From Macrostomum hystrix (taxonomy: Eukaryota > Platyhelminthes > Macrostomidae), in NCBI GenBank assembly GCA_950097015.1, contig CATNEN010000038.1, positions 29,046,501 to 29,110,500 of the forward strand: 64,000 nucleotides of DNA, given 5' to 3'. Under the pieces are notes generated by a model. It did no database searches and had not been told where the DNA came from. It saw nothing but the letters and a program-made list of their open reading frames with translations. Positions within the stretch are counted from its first letter, which is position 1, and the number at the start of each line of letters is the position of its first letter. Both the position numbers and the translations under genes were made by a program. Below are positions 22,701-33,461 of the stretch, one piece after another.

Positions 22701-23852
22701 TTACTTGGTCTTGGAGCTGGAACTCTTTCCAGCCAGAGTGCGCGAATCGTTGTAGAACCAAATGTAGAGATTGAGAGTGGCAGCCAGGCACATCCAGCCC
22801 AGGTAGGGCAGCATCAGCTTGCCAGCCAGAGGATTAATTGAAGAAAATTCGCGAGCACATGCAACCACAAGGCCCAGGGTGCCAAGCAGGTCAATACTGG
22901 CTAGGCCGACCCTGCGTGATTGTTAAAAATGTGTCAGCCACTGCGCGGTGCTTTCAATGGCTTTGTGTACCGGCTGTCAGTCCATGGACTGGGGAAGCCG
23001 CCACAAGTTTAACTTTCTACCCCAGCTAATCCGTGAACCGATTTCGCAGTTGGATAAACTGAAACGTTCTTGACCCAATGAGTTTATATTTTTATATTAA
23101 ACTGAAGGCAGCTGGACCGCATAATGCAGCCTTTTGGTATGTAGACTACAACAGAGACAATAATAATGATAATTGCAGGAGGGCTGCGGGCAATTGCCCA
23201 CCATTCAGTGACACTAGACCCGCAGCCAGCGAGGAGGCTGTTCTGCCCTGAAGCACACGGCCACACGTACACAGATACGGTACGCAGGCACACGCTCACA
23301 CAGGTGTGTACAACTGCCCTGACTTTCTTATCGTCAGTGTACACTGTCACTGTGCCTTGGAGGTTGGCCCTCAAGGGCGTAAATTGCACGACAAGCACCC
23401 TGCGCCCCAAATGAATGTGGCCTCGCCGCGGAATCGAGCTCAGGGACCTTGGAGAGGCAAAGCGAGAGGCAAATGCGTTAACCGCTCTGCCACTCACCCT
23501 CCTGTTACCACACAAAAAAGATAAACTCGTAACAAACACAAATTTACCTGTGAGCACCAAAGAACATTGGCGTCCAAGCCCAATTGAGAGCCAGCTGAGC
23601 ACCGTACAGGTACATTGCCTTGTTCTGCAGTCCGACCTCTTTGTAAACTAGCCAACTGGCGTAGCCCATGCCTGTGTACAAGGCAGTCCAGACTGGTCCG
23701 AAAGCCCACTCAGGTGGATTCCAGGGCGCTTTGACTAGACTGCGATACCAAGTCGGTATCTGGGGCCGGGTTATGAAAGCGCCGGACAGGCCGCCCACAT
23801 GCGGCAGAGCAACAAAAGCTGCCGGCTTGAGGAAGTCGATAAGTGGCGACAT
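22701..23852 (-). CDS. tspo: Translocator protein (TSPO), tandem copy 1
   Basis: Exons 23548-23852 and 22701-22911 join in phase 2 to give 171 residues. TSPO is a five-helix protein of the mitochondrial outer membrane that binds cholesterol and porphyrins. Visible hallmarks: PHVGGLSGAFITRP, a WYRSLVKAPWNPPEWAFGPV stretch, ALYTGMGYASWLVYKE, LALNWAWTPMFFGAHR, then LMLPYLGWMCLAATLNLYIW in the position of the cholesterol-recognition segment. The C-terminus is KSSSSKTK. The intron contains a full SINE (23171-23502). Its closest relative in the window is the second TSPO at 25828-28180, with the same exon junction and phase. Confidence 0.95.
22935..23055. repeat. Short dispersed repeat with CAGTCCATGGACTG palindrome
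   Basis: GTCAGTCCATGGACTGGGGA is shared with 51555-51600 (TTCAGTCCATGGACTGGGGG) and, more weakly, with 57750 and 28320. It appears to be the tail part of SINE family 2 or a separate small element. It is in the first TSPO intron. Confidence 0.45.
23171..23502 (-). mobile_element. SINE family 1, copy 5 (near full length)
   Basis: On + it runs from ATTGCAGGAGGGCTGCGGGC to CCGCTCTGCCACTCACCCT, the reverse complement of tail to head. It lies in the TSPO copy 1 intron in the same orientation as the gene, with its head about 45 nt from the splice donor. Confidence 0.9.
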
Positions 23853-23934
23853 TGTGTGGAAAATTCAGCTGGAAAAAAGTGCACAAATAAGGAATAGAAA
23901 ATATTTTTGATCCGGAATTCTAAGGATATCGAAC

Positions 23935-25375
23935 TCTAAATGAGAATCTAGTAAGGATACGGAACTCAAACTCAGGATTTAGTAAGGATACGGAACTCAA
24001 ACTGAGGATCTAGTTAGGATACGGAACTCTAAATGAGAATCTAGTAAGGATACGGAACTCAAACTCAGGATTTAGTAAGGATACGGAACTCAAACTGAGG
24101 ATCTAGTTAGGATACGGAACTCTAAATGAGAATCTAGTAAGGATACAGAACTCAAACTGAGAATCTAGTAAGGATACGGAACTCAAACTCAGGATTTAGT
24201 AAGGATACAGAACTCAAACTGAGGATTTAGTAAGGATACGGAACTCAAACTCAGGATTTAGTAAGGATACGGAACTCAAACTCAGGATTTAGTAAGGATA
24301 CAGAACTCAAACTGAGGATCTAGTAAGGATACGGAACTCAAACTGAGGATTTAGTAAGGATACGGAACTCAAACTGAGGATCTAGTAAGGATACGGAACT
24401 CAAACTGAGGATCTAGTAAGGATACGGAACTCTAAATGAGAATCTAGTAAGGATACGGAACTCAAACTCAGGATTTAGTAAGGATACGGAACTCAAACTC
24501 AGGATTTAGTAAGGTACAGAACTCAAACTGAGGATCTAGTAAGGATACGGAACTCAAACTGAGGATCTAGTAAGGATACGGAACTCAAACTGAGAATCTA
24601 GTAAGGATACGGAACTCAAACTCAGGATTTAGTAAGGATACGGAACTCAAACTGAGAATCTAGTAAGGATACAGAACTCAAACTCAGGATTTAGTAAGGA
24701 TACGGAACTCAAACTCAGGATTTAGTAAGGATACGGAACTCAAACTGAGGATCTAGTAAGGATACGGAACTCTAAATGAGAATCTAGTAAGGATACGGAA
24801 CTCAAACTCAGGATTTAGTAAGGATACGGAACTCAAACTCAGGATTTAGTAAGGTACAGAACTCAAACTGAGGATCTAGTAAGGATACGGAACTCAAACT
24901 GAGGATCTAGTAAGGATACGGAACTCAAACTGAGAATCTAGTAAGGATACGGAACTCAAACTCAGGATTTAGTAAGGATACGGAACTCAAACTCAGGATT
25001 TAGTAAGGATACAGAACTCAAACTGAGGATCTAGTAAGGATACGGAACTCAAACTGAGGATTTAGTAAGGATACGGAACTCAAACTCAGGATTTAGTAAG
25101 GATACGGAACTCAAACTGAGGATCTAGTAAGGATACGGAACTCAAACTCAGGATTTAGTAAGGTACAGAACTCAAACTGAGGATCTAGTAAGGATACGGA
25201 ACTCAAACTGAGGATCTAGTAAGGATACGGAATTCAAACTGAGGATCTAGTAAGGATACGGAACTCAAACTGAGGATCTAGTAAGGATACGGAACTCAAA
25301 CTGAGGATCTAGTAAGGATACAGAACTCAAACTGAGGGTCTAGAAGCATATGAAATCCAAATTAAGGATCTAGAA
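23935..25375. repeat. 31-bp minisatellite array between the two TSPO genes
   Basis: About 46 copies of a 31-bp unit, AACTCAAACTGAGGATCTAG followed by TAAGGATACGG. Variants (CTCAGGATTTAG, TCTAAATGAGAATCTAG) recur in blocks, suggesting higher-order duplication. Some units have lost one or two bases (AAGGTACAGAACT). It starts just upstream of TSPO copy 1. No coding. Confidence 0.95.
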
Positions 25376-25827
25376 GCACATTGAACTTTATAAGAGCAAG
25401 TAAAGCAAATTATAACAATTAAAATGTTTTAGTAAAAATGGATATAAATATTGTATTTTGTTCAAAAGGATATACACAATTAGATTTCACGAAATAGAAA
25501 CGAAATATAATCGCGGCTTTTCTAGTTGCAATAAGAAGGCACGTTTAAAATTTCTCAGACTTCAAAAAAGTAGTCTATTTAAAAAATTCCTTGCTCAAAG
25601 CATGAAAAGTTTAATAGAAGTAATATTACTAAGGGCAAATTTAAATATCTAATCTGAAATGGAATAGTAGAAAATCTGATCGATTAAAAAAAGAAAATTT
25701 ATTCGAAAAATTGCGAAACCTTAGCGAAATCGAAACGAATATAAAAAATCAACTACTACTCCATCAAGAGCAGTAAACAGAGTCAGAACAATTTGTCTCC
25801 TAAGAATAGTTAACGTAGGTTCTGACA

Positions 25828-28180
25828 TCAATCACCGCGCAGAGTCTTGGCATCGTTAAACAGCCACACGTAGATATTGATTGACAAGGCCAAGCAGAGC
25901 CAGGTAAGGTATGGTAGCATCAGACGATAAGCTGTCTGGCTGATTGGCCAGAACTCGTTAGCACACATAAAAGCAACACCGAGCATGGCAATCAAGTCCA
26001 GAGCGGCGAGACCGATTCTGCGATAGAATAGTGATTTTTGTAGCCGGTTATTACAGGTAAAGGTGCTAAAGTCAATTAAATAGCTAATCCGGTTCAAAAA
26101 GCTACTTAACACTGTCCCACTGTCTGCTTTATATCTGCAGTCCATATCTCACGCGTCACACCTCTGCAGTGTCTCGTATCTCATGTGTCTCATATCTGCA
26201 GTTTCTCACATCTCGTGTGTATCACCTCTGTAGTTTCTCAACTCTGCAGTATCTCGTATCTCACGCGTCACACGTCTGCAGTGTCTCGTATCTCATGTGT
26301 CTCATATCTGCAGTTTCTCACATCTCATGTGTATCACCTCGGTAGCGTCTCGTATCTCGTGTCTCACATCTGCAGTGTCTCGAATCTCATGTGTCTCACA
26401 TCTGCAGTGTCTCGAATCTCATGTTTCTCACCTCTGCAGCGTCTCGTATCTCGTGTCTCACATCTGCAGTGTCTCGAATCTCATGTGTCTCACATCTGCA
26501 GTGTCTCGAATCTCATGTTTCTCACCTCTGCAGCGTCTCGTATCTCGTGTCTCACATCTGCAGTGTCCCGAATCTCATGTGTCTCACCTCTGCAGCGTCT
26601 CGTATCTCGTGTCTCACATCTGCAGTGTCTCGAATCTCATGTGTCTCACATCTGCAGTGTCTCGAATCTCATGTTTCTCACCTCTGCAGCGTCTCGTATC
26701 TCGTGTCTCACATCTGCAGTGTCTCGAATCTCATGTGTCTCACCTCTGCAGCGTCTCGTATCTCGTGTCTCACATCTGCAGTGTCTCGAATCTCATGTGT
26801 CTCACATCTGCAGTGTCTCGAATCTCATGTTTCTCACCTCTGCAGTGTCTCGAATCTCATGTGTCTCACATCTGCAGTGTCTCGAATCTCATGTGTCTCA
26901 CATCTGCAGTGTCTCGAATCTCATGTGTCTCACATCTGCAGTGTCTCGAATCTCATGTGTCTCACATCTGCAGTGTCTCGAATCTCATGTGTCTCACATC
27001 TGCAGTGTCTCGAATCTCATGTGTCTCACATCTGCAGTGTCTCGAATCTCATGTGTCTCACATCTGCAGTGTCTCGAATCTCATGTGTCTCACATCTGCA
27101 GTGTCTCGAATCTCATGTGTCTCACATCTGCAGTGTCTCGAATCTCATGTGTCTCACATCTGCAGTGTCTCGAATCTCATGTTTCTCACCTCTGCAGCGT
27201 CTCGTATCTCGTGTCTCACATCTGCAGTGTCTCGAATCTCATGTGTCTCACCTCTGCAGTGTCTCGAATCTCATGTGTCTCACATCTGCAGTGTCTCGAA
27301 TCTCATGTTTCTCACCTCTGCAGCGTCTCGTATCTCGTGTCTCACATCTGCAGTGTCTCGAATCTCATGTGTCTCACATCTGCAGTGTCTCGAATCTCAT
27401 GTGTCTCACATCTGCAGTGTCTCGAATCTCATGTGTCTCACATCTGCAGTGTCTCGAATCTCATGTTTCTCACCTCTGCAGCGTCTCGTATCTCGTGTCT
27501 CACATCTGCAGTGTCTCGAATCTCATGTGTCTCACCTCTGCAGTGTCTCGAATCTCATGTGTCTCACATCTGCAGTGTCTCGAATCTCATGTTTCTCACC
27601 TCTGCAGCGTCTCGTATCTCGTGTCTCACATCTGCAGTGTCTCGAATCTCATGTGTCGCACATCTGCAATGTCTTAACTTTCACGCGTTTTAACCTACAT
27701 GCAAATAAACCGCATGTGTCTCATCTTATACATAAATTTACGAGCCTATGTGTCTCATCTCTCAAGTATCTCACCCTTAAATATTTCTCAGCTCTCTTGA
27801 GTCACATCTATCAATTCTATAGATCCGTCTATCGTAATTAGTTTTCTATGCCAAACTCACTTATGCGCATTGAAGAACAATGGCGACCAGATCCAGTTCA
27901 AGGCTAGCTGAGCGCCAAACAAGTACAGCGGCTTGCACTGCAGTGTGCCAACCTCCTTGTACACAAGCCAACTAGCGTAACCCATACCGGTGTACAAAGC
28001 TGTCCACACTGGGGCAAACAGCCAGTTTGGCGGCGTCCATGGAGGCCTGCGAAGGCGGCGATACCAAACTGGGATCTCATTGCGAGTGCTGATAGCACCT
28101 AGCAGGCCGCCAACATGCGGCGCAATGACAAATGCTGCTGGTTTTAGTAGGCCAGACAGGTTGGCTAGCAATTGACTCAT
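25828..28180 (-). CDS. tspo: Translocator protein (TSPO), tandem copy 2
   Basis: Exons 27861-28180 and 25828-26017 join in phase 2 to give 169 residues. It has the same family features as the neighbouring copy: PHVGGLLGAISTRNEIP, RRPPWTPPNWLFAPVWTALY, ALYTGMGYASWLVYKE, LALNWIWSPLFFNAHK, then LMLPYLTWLCLALSINIYVW and the C-terminus LRGD. The intron position matches copy 1 exactly, so the pair arose by tandem duplication of an intron-containing gene. The 1.84-kb intron is mostly a 32-bp minisatellite. Mitochondrial outer membrane location and cholesterol or porphyrin binding follow from the family. Confidence 0.95.
26150..27680. repeat. 32-bp minisatellite array inside the TSPO copy 2 intron
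   Basis: About 48 copies of a unit TCTCGAATCTCATGTGTCTC then ACATCTGCAGTG, with a shorter 28-30-bp variant (CGTATCTCGTGTCTCACATC). The + strand lacks stop codons in all three frames over about 1.3-1.5 kb, which yields three long, mutually shifted, repetitive Ser/Cys/His/Leu reading frames. Because 32 is not divisible by 3, each frame cycles through all three readings. I treat these frames as artefacts of the repeat and not as genes. Confidence 0.93.
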
Positions 28181-28540
28181 GGCTAACTAGCTGCGGGTGT
28201 AAATTAGCTATAAAACATTTTTTTTCTTCAGAAACCATCTGTCATAAATGATGACACCTGGCCCAATTCGGCCCGGAAGTATTGCAGAATGCATCTGAAA
28301 ACTCCATACTATTTTTTTAATCCATGGACTGTGGAAAGGAGCGTCAAAGAGAATTTTGCTAAGGCAAAGAAGCACTCCTGCACTGTCCAACCTGACCAAA
28401 GCCACTAAGTGATGTTCCAAAACTTCAATCTTGATTTCAATATTCCAGTCGAAATCAAACACAAATGTACTTAAGCCTATTTCAGTTTAAATTAACTATT
28501 TGTTAGTCAAAGACAAAAAGACTTAGTAATACAACAGATG
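28181..28540. other. 5' flank of TSPO copy 2, no other gene seen
   Basis: Contains the start region of the second TSPO gene and a TCCATGGACTGTGGA stretch near 28320 related to the CAGTCCATGGACTG repeat. No coding exon is supported. Confidence 0.4.
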
Positions 28541-28549
28541 TAATACCTC

Positions 28550-28955
28550 CATGTGGAGGGAAGAGGCCAAGAGTATCCTTGCCTGTGCCACAAGGGTGAC
28601 AAAATATTCTACTGGAGACACTCCTGGCCAAACTGGCAAGAAGGCTGAGAAGCCTTCAGAATTGGTTGCACCAGCCAAGTCATCTAGACCTGCATAGCCA
28701 CCTGGTGTACCACCTGCCACACCAGCTGGTTAAAACCTGCCTTCTAGCCACACTGCCTGCACTATCTGGCCAACTTCAGCAAGAGACAGGCGACTTATAT
28801 GAGAAGCTAAAATATTTAATGCAGCAGTACCTTCTCAGAATGGCATATCTGTGCTTTGATGAGCTTTTGCCACAAAGGTTGCAAGTGGGGACAACATTGA
28901 AGGCTTTGTGGGAAAACTATGCATCCAAGAAGAACATGAAGAAGTCTAGGACATA
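28550..28955 (+). pseudogene. Unrecognised protein-coding remnant, frame broken
   Basis: From about 28550 one frame reads SMWREEAKSILACATRVTKY and onward to a Pro-rich part broken by TAG (near 28696) and TAA. A second frame then carries an open stretch with QLQQETGDLYEKLKYLMQQ, YLLRMAYLCFDELLPQRLQ and a basic end KKNMKKSRT followed by TAG. The local amino-acid composition looks protein-like, but I do not recognise the family. It may be a processed or decayed copy, or two exons with a junction I cannot place. Confidence 0.3.
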
Positions 28956-28959
28956 GCTG

Positions 28960-31900
28960 TGATACTGCATTGGTTTATTCAAGCCAACCAGAAGCCCACT
29001 TAGTGTATCTAAGTCATCTTTGATGGAAGTTCATGACTGACAGGCAAAACCCATAACCTTTTTTTATTTTTATTCTAACATAGACAAGCTACATATAAAA
29101 AAAAGTCTATAAAAGTTCTCTTAGATATAAATAAAATAAAAAAAGTTGATTAAATGATCTTATGAAGTATGGTTTGCTTTGCCAATTCTAAGAGCATGAA
29201 TAAAGATATCACACATTTTAGCACTAGATATTAGGCTTTGGTGCAAAGAAGAAAAACTTGTTTTGCAAAGAATAAATAATATATAAAAACTTATGGAAAA
29301 CATTCTATTTTAGATGGGCCATGATACAGATTTTGGATTTTGCCTAGTCATAGATATATATTATTTATTTATTTATTTGTTTAACTACTTAGCAAGCAAT
29401 CCACATTGATTGGCATTAATAATAATGCAATAGGGCTCCAAGCTAATGTATTCAAATAATTAAAATACTAGGCCCTATACTGTATTCAAACCTGTATAAG
29501 TTATTTTAATACATAAACTTACGGATTTTATTCTACTGAATTCAAAATGGTGCCAATATCATTTAACTACTACACTTGTTTAAATGTGAAAAATAATATT
29601 TAATATTCTATATTTCAATTTTAGGCTTTGTTAAATTAAATTTAATTAGACAAGAGTGTATGAAAGAATAATCAACAATATACATTTAACCTGCTCTTGT
29701 ATAAAAGGCAATTAACAGAGCAGTGAAACATTTAATATACAGTCAGTTCAAGAGTTTGTTATTTAGCCATGACACTTTCAGTGACACTAAAATTAAAGTC
29801 ACATGAAGTGTGTCACTCACTCTTGTTATTAGAAGCCCAGAAAGACTTGGGACTAAACCAAGACTCAGTGCCTTGTTTGCAATAAAGCACTTAAAGAAAA
29901 TGAGAATCAAACTGCTAAGATCATGGTCCCAGCATAATACTGCAGTAGGCCTATTCAACCTGCTATACTATGATTAAGAGAAACAATAAACTTAGTAGGG
30001 CCTAGTTTATTGAAAATAAACCTTTCCACAATGATGGTAAAACTGTAATTGGATATTATAATGTAAGATAAACATAATAATGTAACATAATAAAAAATTA
30101 GCTAGGCCTAAAAATTGTGAACCACTAGAACATAAGAACACATTGATTGATCAGAAGTTAGTAATAAGAGATCTGACAACAACTTTGTTGGCACTAATAT
30201 GATAAAAGAACTTATATAAAATTAGGTCTACAACAAGTTTGGTGGCATTAGTGAAATTAAAATCACTAAGCCACATAAATAGAGAGAAGACCCACAACAA
30301 TAATATTGTTTCAACTAGGCCAATAATAAAAGTAAACTACAATATTTTTGGAGAACCTAAAGAATAACTGTTGACTTGTCAATAGACAAAGTTTATAGAG
30401 AACTATATTTTGGGCACATAAAACACTATAGGCCTATATTTACACTGTCTCAACGAATCGTCTCAACGAATCGAAATTTAAATGTACACTAAAAAGTGAG
30501 TGGTGTGAGCTTTGATGAATGAAGTAGGCCTAGGCCTAATAGAAAATATTAAGTTTTGCCTAATAAATAATAATGTTGCTTAAGTTCGCAGTAGCTGTGC
30601 AAGGTAGATACACTAAAGTAGTTTGGCAAGGTAGCAGGTTGCACAGGGCTGCGTTGTGCGCTACCGCCGCTACGCTATCTACGATTAAGAAATGCAGCTA
30701 ATTTGTATTCGAACGATAGTAGGCCTAGTAGCAAAGAAAGTAGGCTAAGAAAGTATTTGGCTCAGGCTAAGTGCATGTTTGGCCAATACATTGCGAATGT
30801 ATTTTGCACGTGTAAATTTGTTTAATATGCGTACAGTAGCGAGTAGAATTAAAAATAGCTGTCGTATGCTAGGAAAACTATATAAGGTATACATAACTAA
30901 TCGTATCTTTAGCGTATTTACTATTTTTGGAATAATTATTATCGAAAAGGATAACAATATGTATTGTTTAAACTGGCGCGTAACACTACAGACTGCCTTT
31001 TCATAAGTAAAGCAAATGTTTTTTGAAGTGATTCAGTTGTGATTTTTAAATAATATTTCTTTATTGTTACGCAAACATTAAAAAACAATAAATCTGATGT
31101 CTACATTTTTATTACAATTTCTTCCACATGTAATTTTCCTTGTTTTTGCAATAAATACGCTCGTACTTTAAAATATATAAAACGCGCTCGCTGTACACGA
31201 AGTTCAAGAAAATTTAGTTAAATTAGAAAAAGACCAAGTGCATCGGTATGCGTTTGAAAACTGAGTATATATTGACGTCACTACGTGACATGCGTGCAAT
31301 ATTGATGTGAACAGGCGACAAAAAGTGGTGAAATCTAAACAATCGCTGCGGAATTCCATGACCATAAGATTTCAATGCCATGTTGTCTCCCATGCACCCC
31401 GTTACTTTTAATGTCATAAATCACTCCCTTTATTTCTTTGTTGCTTGGCCGACGAATCACGTGATTTGGCTGCCTGGAAATCAGGTTGAGGTCGAGCTTT
31501 TTTATCGCATGCGATCATGCGGCGCGCTTTATTAATTGACTTTGGTCTATAAAAGCAAGTGGTGCTACATCCCTCTTTGGAAACCTGACCGCGTTTCATG
31601 CCTTCTGAATGCTTCACGTGCATGGACAACTTTCGACTAGTCGTCCAAATAGTTCATGTCCTTCACCATGCACAGGGCTGTACCGGCTTTATTTCGGGCA
31701 TTCATCTTCTTCACCTTTCTGCGCGCCAGCCGTATCATCGGACCGTTCCCTTTCTGTCTCAGTCGTTCTTCTGGACCGTGTTCCTTCCGTTCCTGTATAG
31801 CTCTCTCGTCTCGTCGCTCACTGGCCCTGTGAAGACCTTCTAGCTTTGACACGTTTTGATCTCTACCTCAGTTTTTTTCCTGGATCCCTAATTATAAGAA

Positions 31901-32330
31901 TCCCCTTGCAAAATTCCTCTTTCTTGCTGACCGATCTCCCAGATAATGTCTGGCATAGAGTCCCTTATCTTCGGCCTTGAATCTAAAGTACATTTCTAGC
32001 TCTGTTCAGAGCACAAGCCCCGTTCTTAAGGGTCTGTCGGTAATTTGTGATGTTCTGCGCAGTTGGCTGCATTGGTGGGCAGCCCTGCATATCAGTTTCT
32101 AATTAAAAAAACCTTGGGTCTCTTGATCGTATGACTTGTGTACAGCTATTTTCTACGTTTTGGGAAGTTGTAGCTGCAACTTTTCTCTTTAGTTCAATGT
32201 TCAAGCAATATAGAAGATTTACAGCCACTTCTATACAAAAAAAGGCTGTTTTATATACAGTTCTGGTTTCTAAGAACGCTAAAGCGTAGAACTTCGTCAA
32301 AGAACATAAAAAATATGGTATCCTATAGAC
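28960..32330. other. Gene-poor AT-rich intergenic region
   Basis: About 3.4 kb without a supportable gene. From 28960 to about 30780 it is rich in the motif TAGGCCTA and its halves (29940, 30000, 30110, 30430, 30525, 30720). A minus-strand frame at 31637-31852 gives a basic Arg/Lys-rich peptide ending VKDMNYLDD, without a start or partner exon I can defend. Confidence 0.5.
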
Positions 32331-32957
32331 CAGGGGTCGGCAACCTTATATACCCCGCGGGCTAAGGAAAGAATCTTAAAGACGACAGCGGGCCGCATGA
32401 AGAAAGGGGAGAGATCAGACAGGTGAGAGATGAGACAAGTGAGAGATGAGAAAGGTGAGAGATGAGACGGGGGAGATAAGACGCAAGAGAGAGATGAGAC
32501 GGGGGGGAGATAAGACGCAAGAGAGATGAGACGGGGGAGATAAGACGCAAGAGAGAGATAAGACGCATGAGACGGGGAAGATAAGACGCAAGAGAGATGA
32601 GACAGGGGGGAGACGAAAAATGGGAGAGATGAGACAGGGGAGAGATGAAAAAGGGGAGAGATGAGACAGGGGAGAGATGAGACAGGGGAGAGATAAGACA
32701 GGGGAGAGATAAGACAGGGGAGAGATAAGACAGGGGAGAGATAAGACAGGGGAGAGATAAGACAGGGGAGAGATAAGACAGGGGAGAGATAAGACAGGGG
32801 AGAAATGAGACTGGGGAGAGATAAGACAGGGGAGAGGTGAGACAGGGAGAGATGAGATAGGGTGTACTGTAGAGTAGGTGTTAGGAGGAGCTAAGGGCCA
32901 GATTTGGGAGCTTTGAGGGCCGCATCAGGCCCGCGGGCCGGAGGTTGCCGACCCCTG
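32331..32957. mobile_element. hAT-type MITE with an internal 18-bp repeat array
   Basis: The ends are CAGGGGTCGGCAACC and its exact inverse GGTTGCCGACCCCTG. This is the terminal repeat form seen in hAT MITEs. An 8-bp target duplication CTATAGAC flanks it (32323-32330 and 32958-32965), the hAT hallmark. Subterminal parts are also inverted or shared (CGCGGGC, GGGCCGCATSA). Most of the interior (about 32398-32870) is a GAGAGATGAGACAGGGGA-type minisatellite. No transposase is present. Confidence 0.93.
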
Positions 32958-33461
32958 CTATAGACAATAGCATGCATTATAATACTTGTATTTAAGATTC
33001 ATGCATGTATGAGATTAGCAAATATTTTTAAGCGTAAATTAATATAAAAGTTCAGAGAAAAAATAAAATTTGCACTTACTAGAGAATGCTCAAATGCTCA
33101 AAAGTGCCAGAGCAAACTGCGTACACACCGATGGAACAAACTTTTATGCCACTAAAGGTGTCTTTAAGACACTATTTGTCTTTAAAAGCAAATAGCACGC
33201 ATTCTATTCTCACCTTCGATATGCCGCCTCAAAAAACAGGCATACGATTGACGCTGATTACATAGTCAAGTCCAATTGCCTGTTTAATGACTAGCTGAAT
33301 TTATTTACTCACGTTGACAAGGTGACGGCAGCGTGTTAGGGCAAACAATTCGCCTAGGTATATCTGCGCGAAATATGTGGAAGAAACTGGAAAATTAAAG
33401 AACATAAGTCCGCATTTCTCGAAACTTTACATGCACCTTACTTTGACCAACAAAGCGTGAC

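Noticed and set aside
24000-25370. CRISPR-like regular repeat pattern
   Set aside because: Units are contiguous with no unique spacers and the surrounding DNA is animal nuclear DNA, so this is a minisatellite.
26185-27841. Three long overlapping plus-strand frames (428-514 codons) of Ser/Cys/His-rich repeats
   Set aside because: They are the three frames of one 32-bp tandem repeat lacking stops, inside a TSPO intron. No start context, domain or flanking exon supports a protein.
31637-31852. Basic minus-strand peptide ending VKDMNYLDD
   Set aside because: Protein-like in part, but there is no ATG in context, no clear splice acceptor and no family I recognise. Not enough for a gene call.
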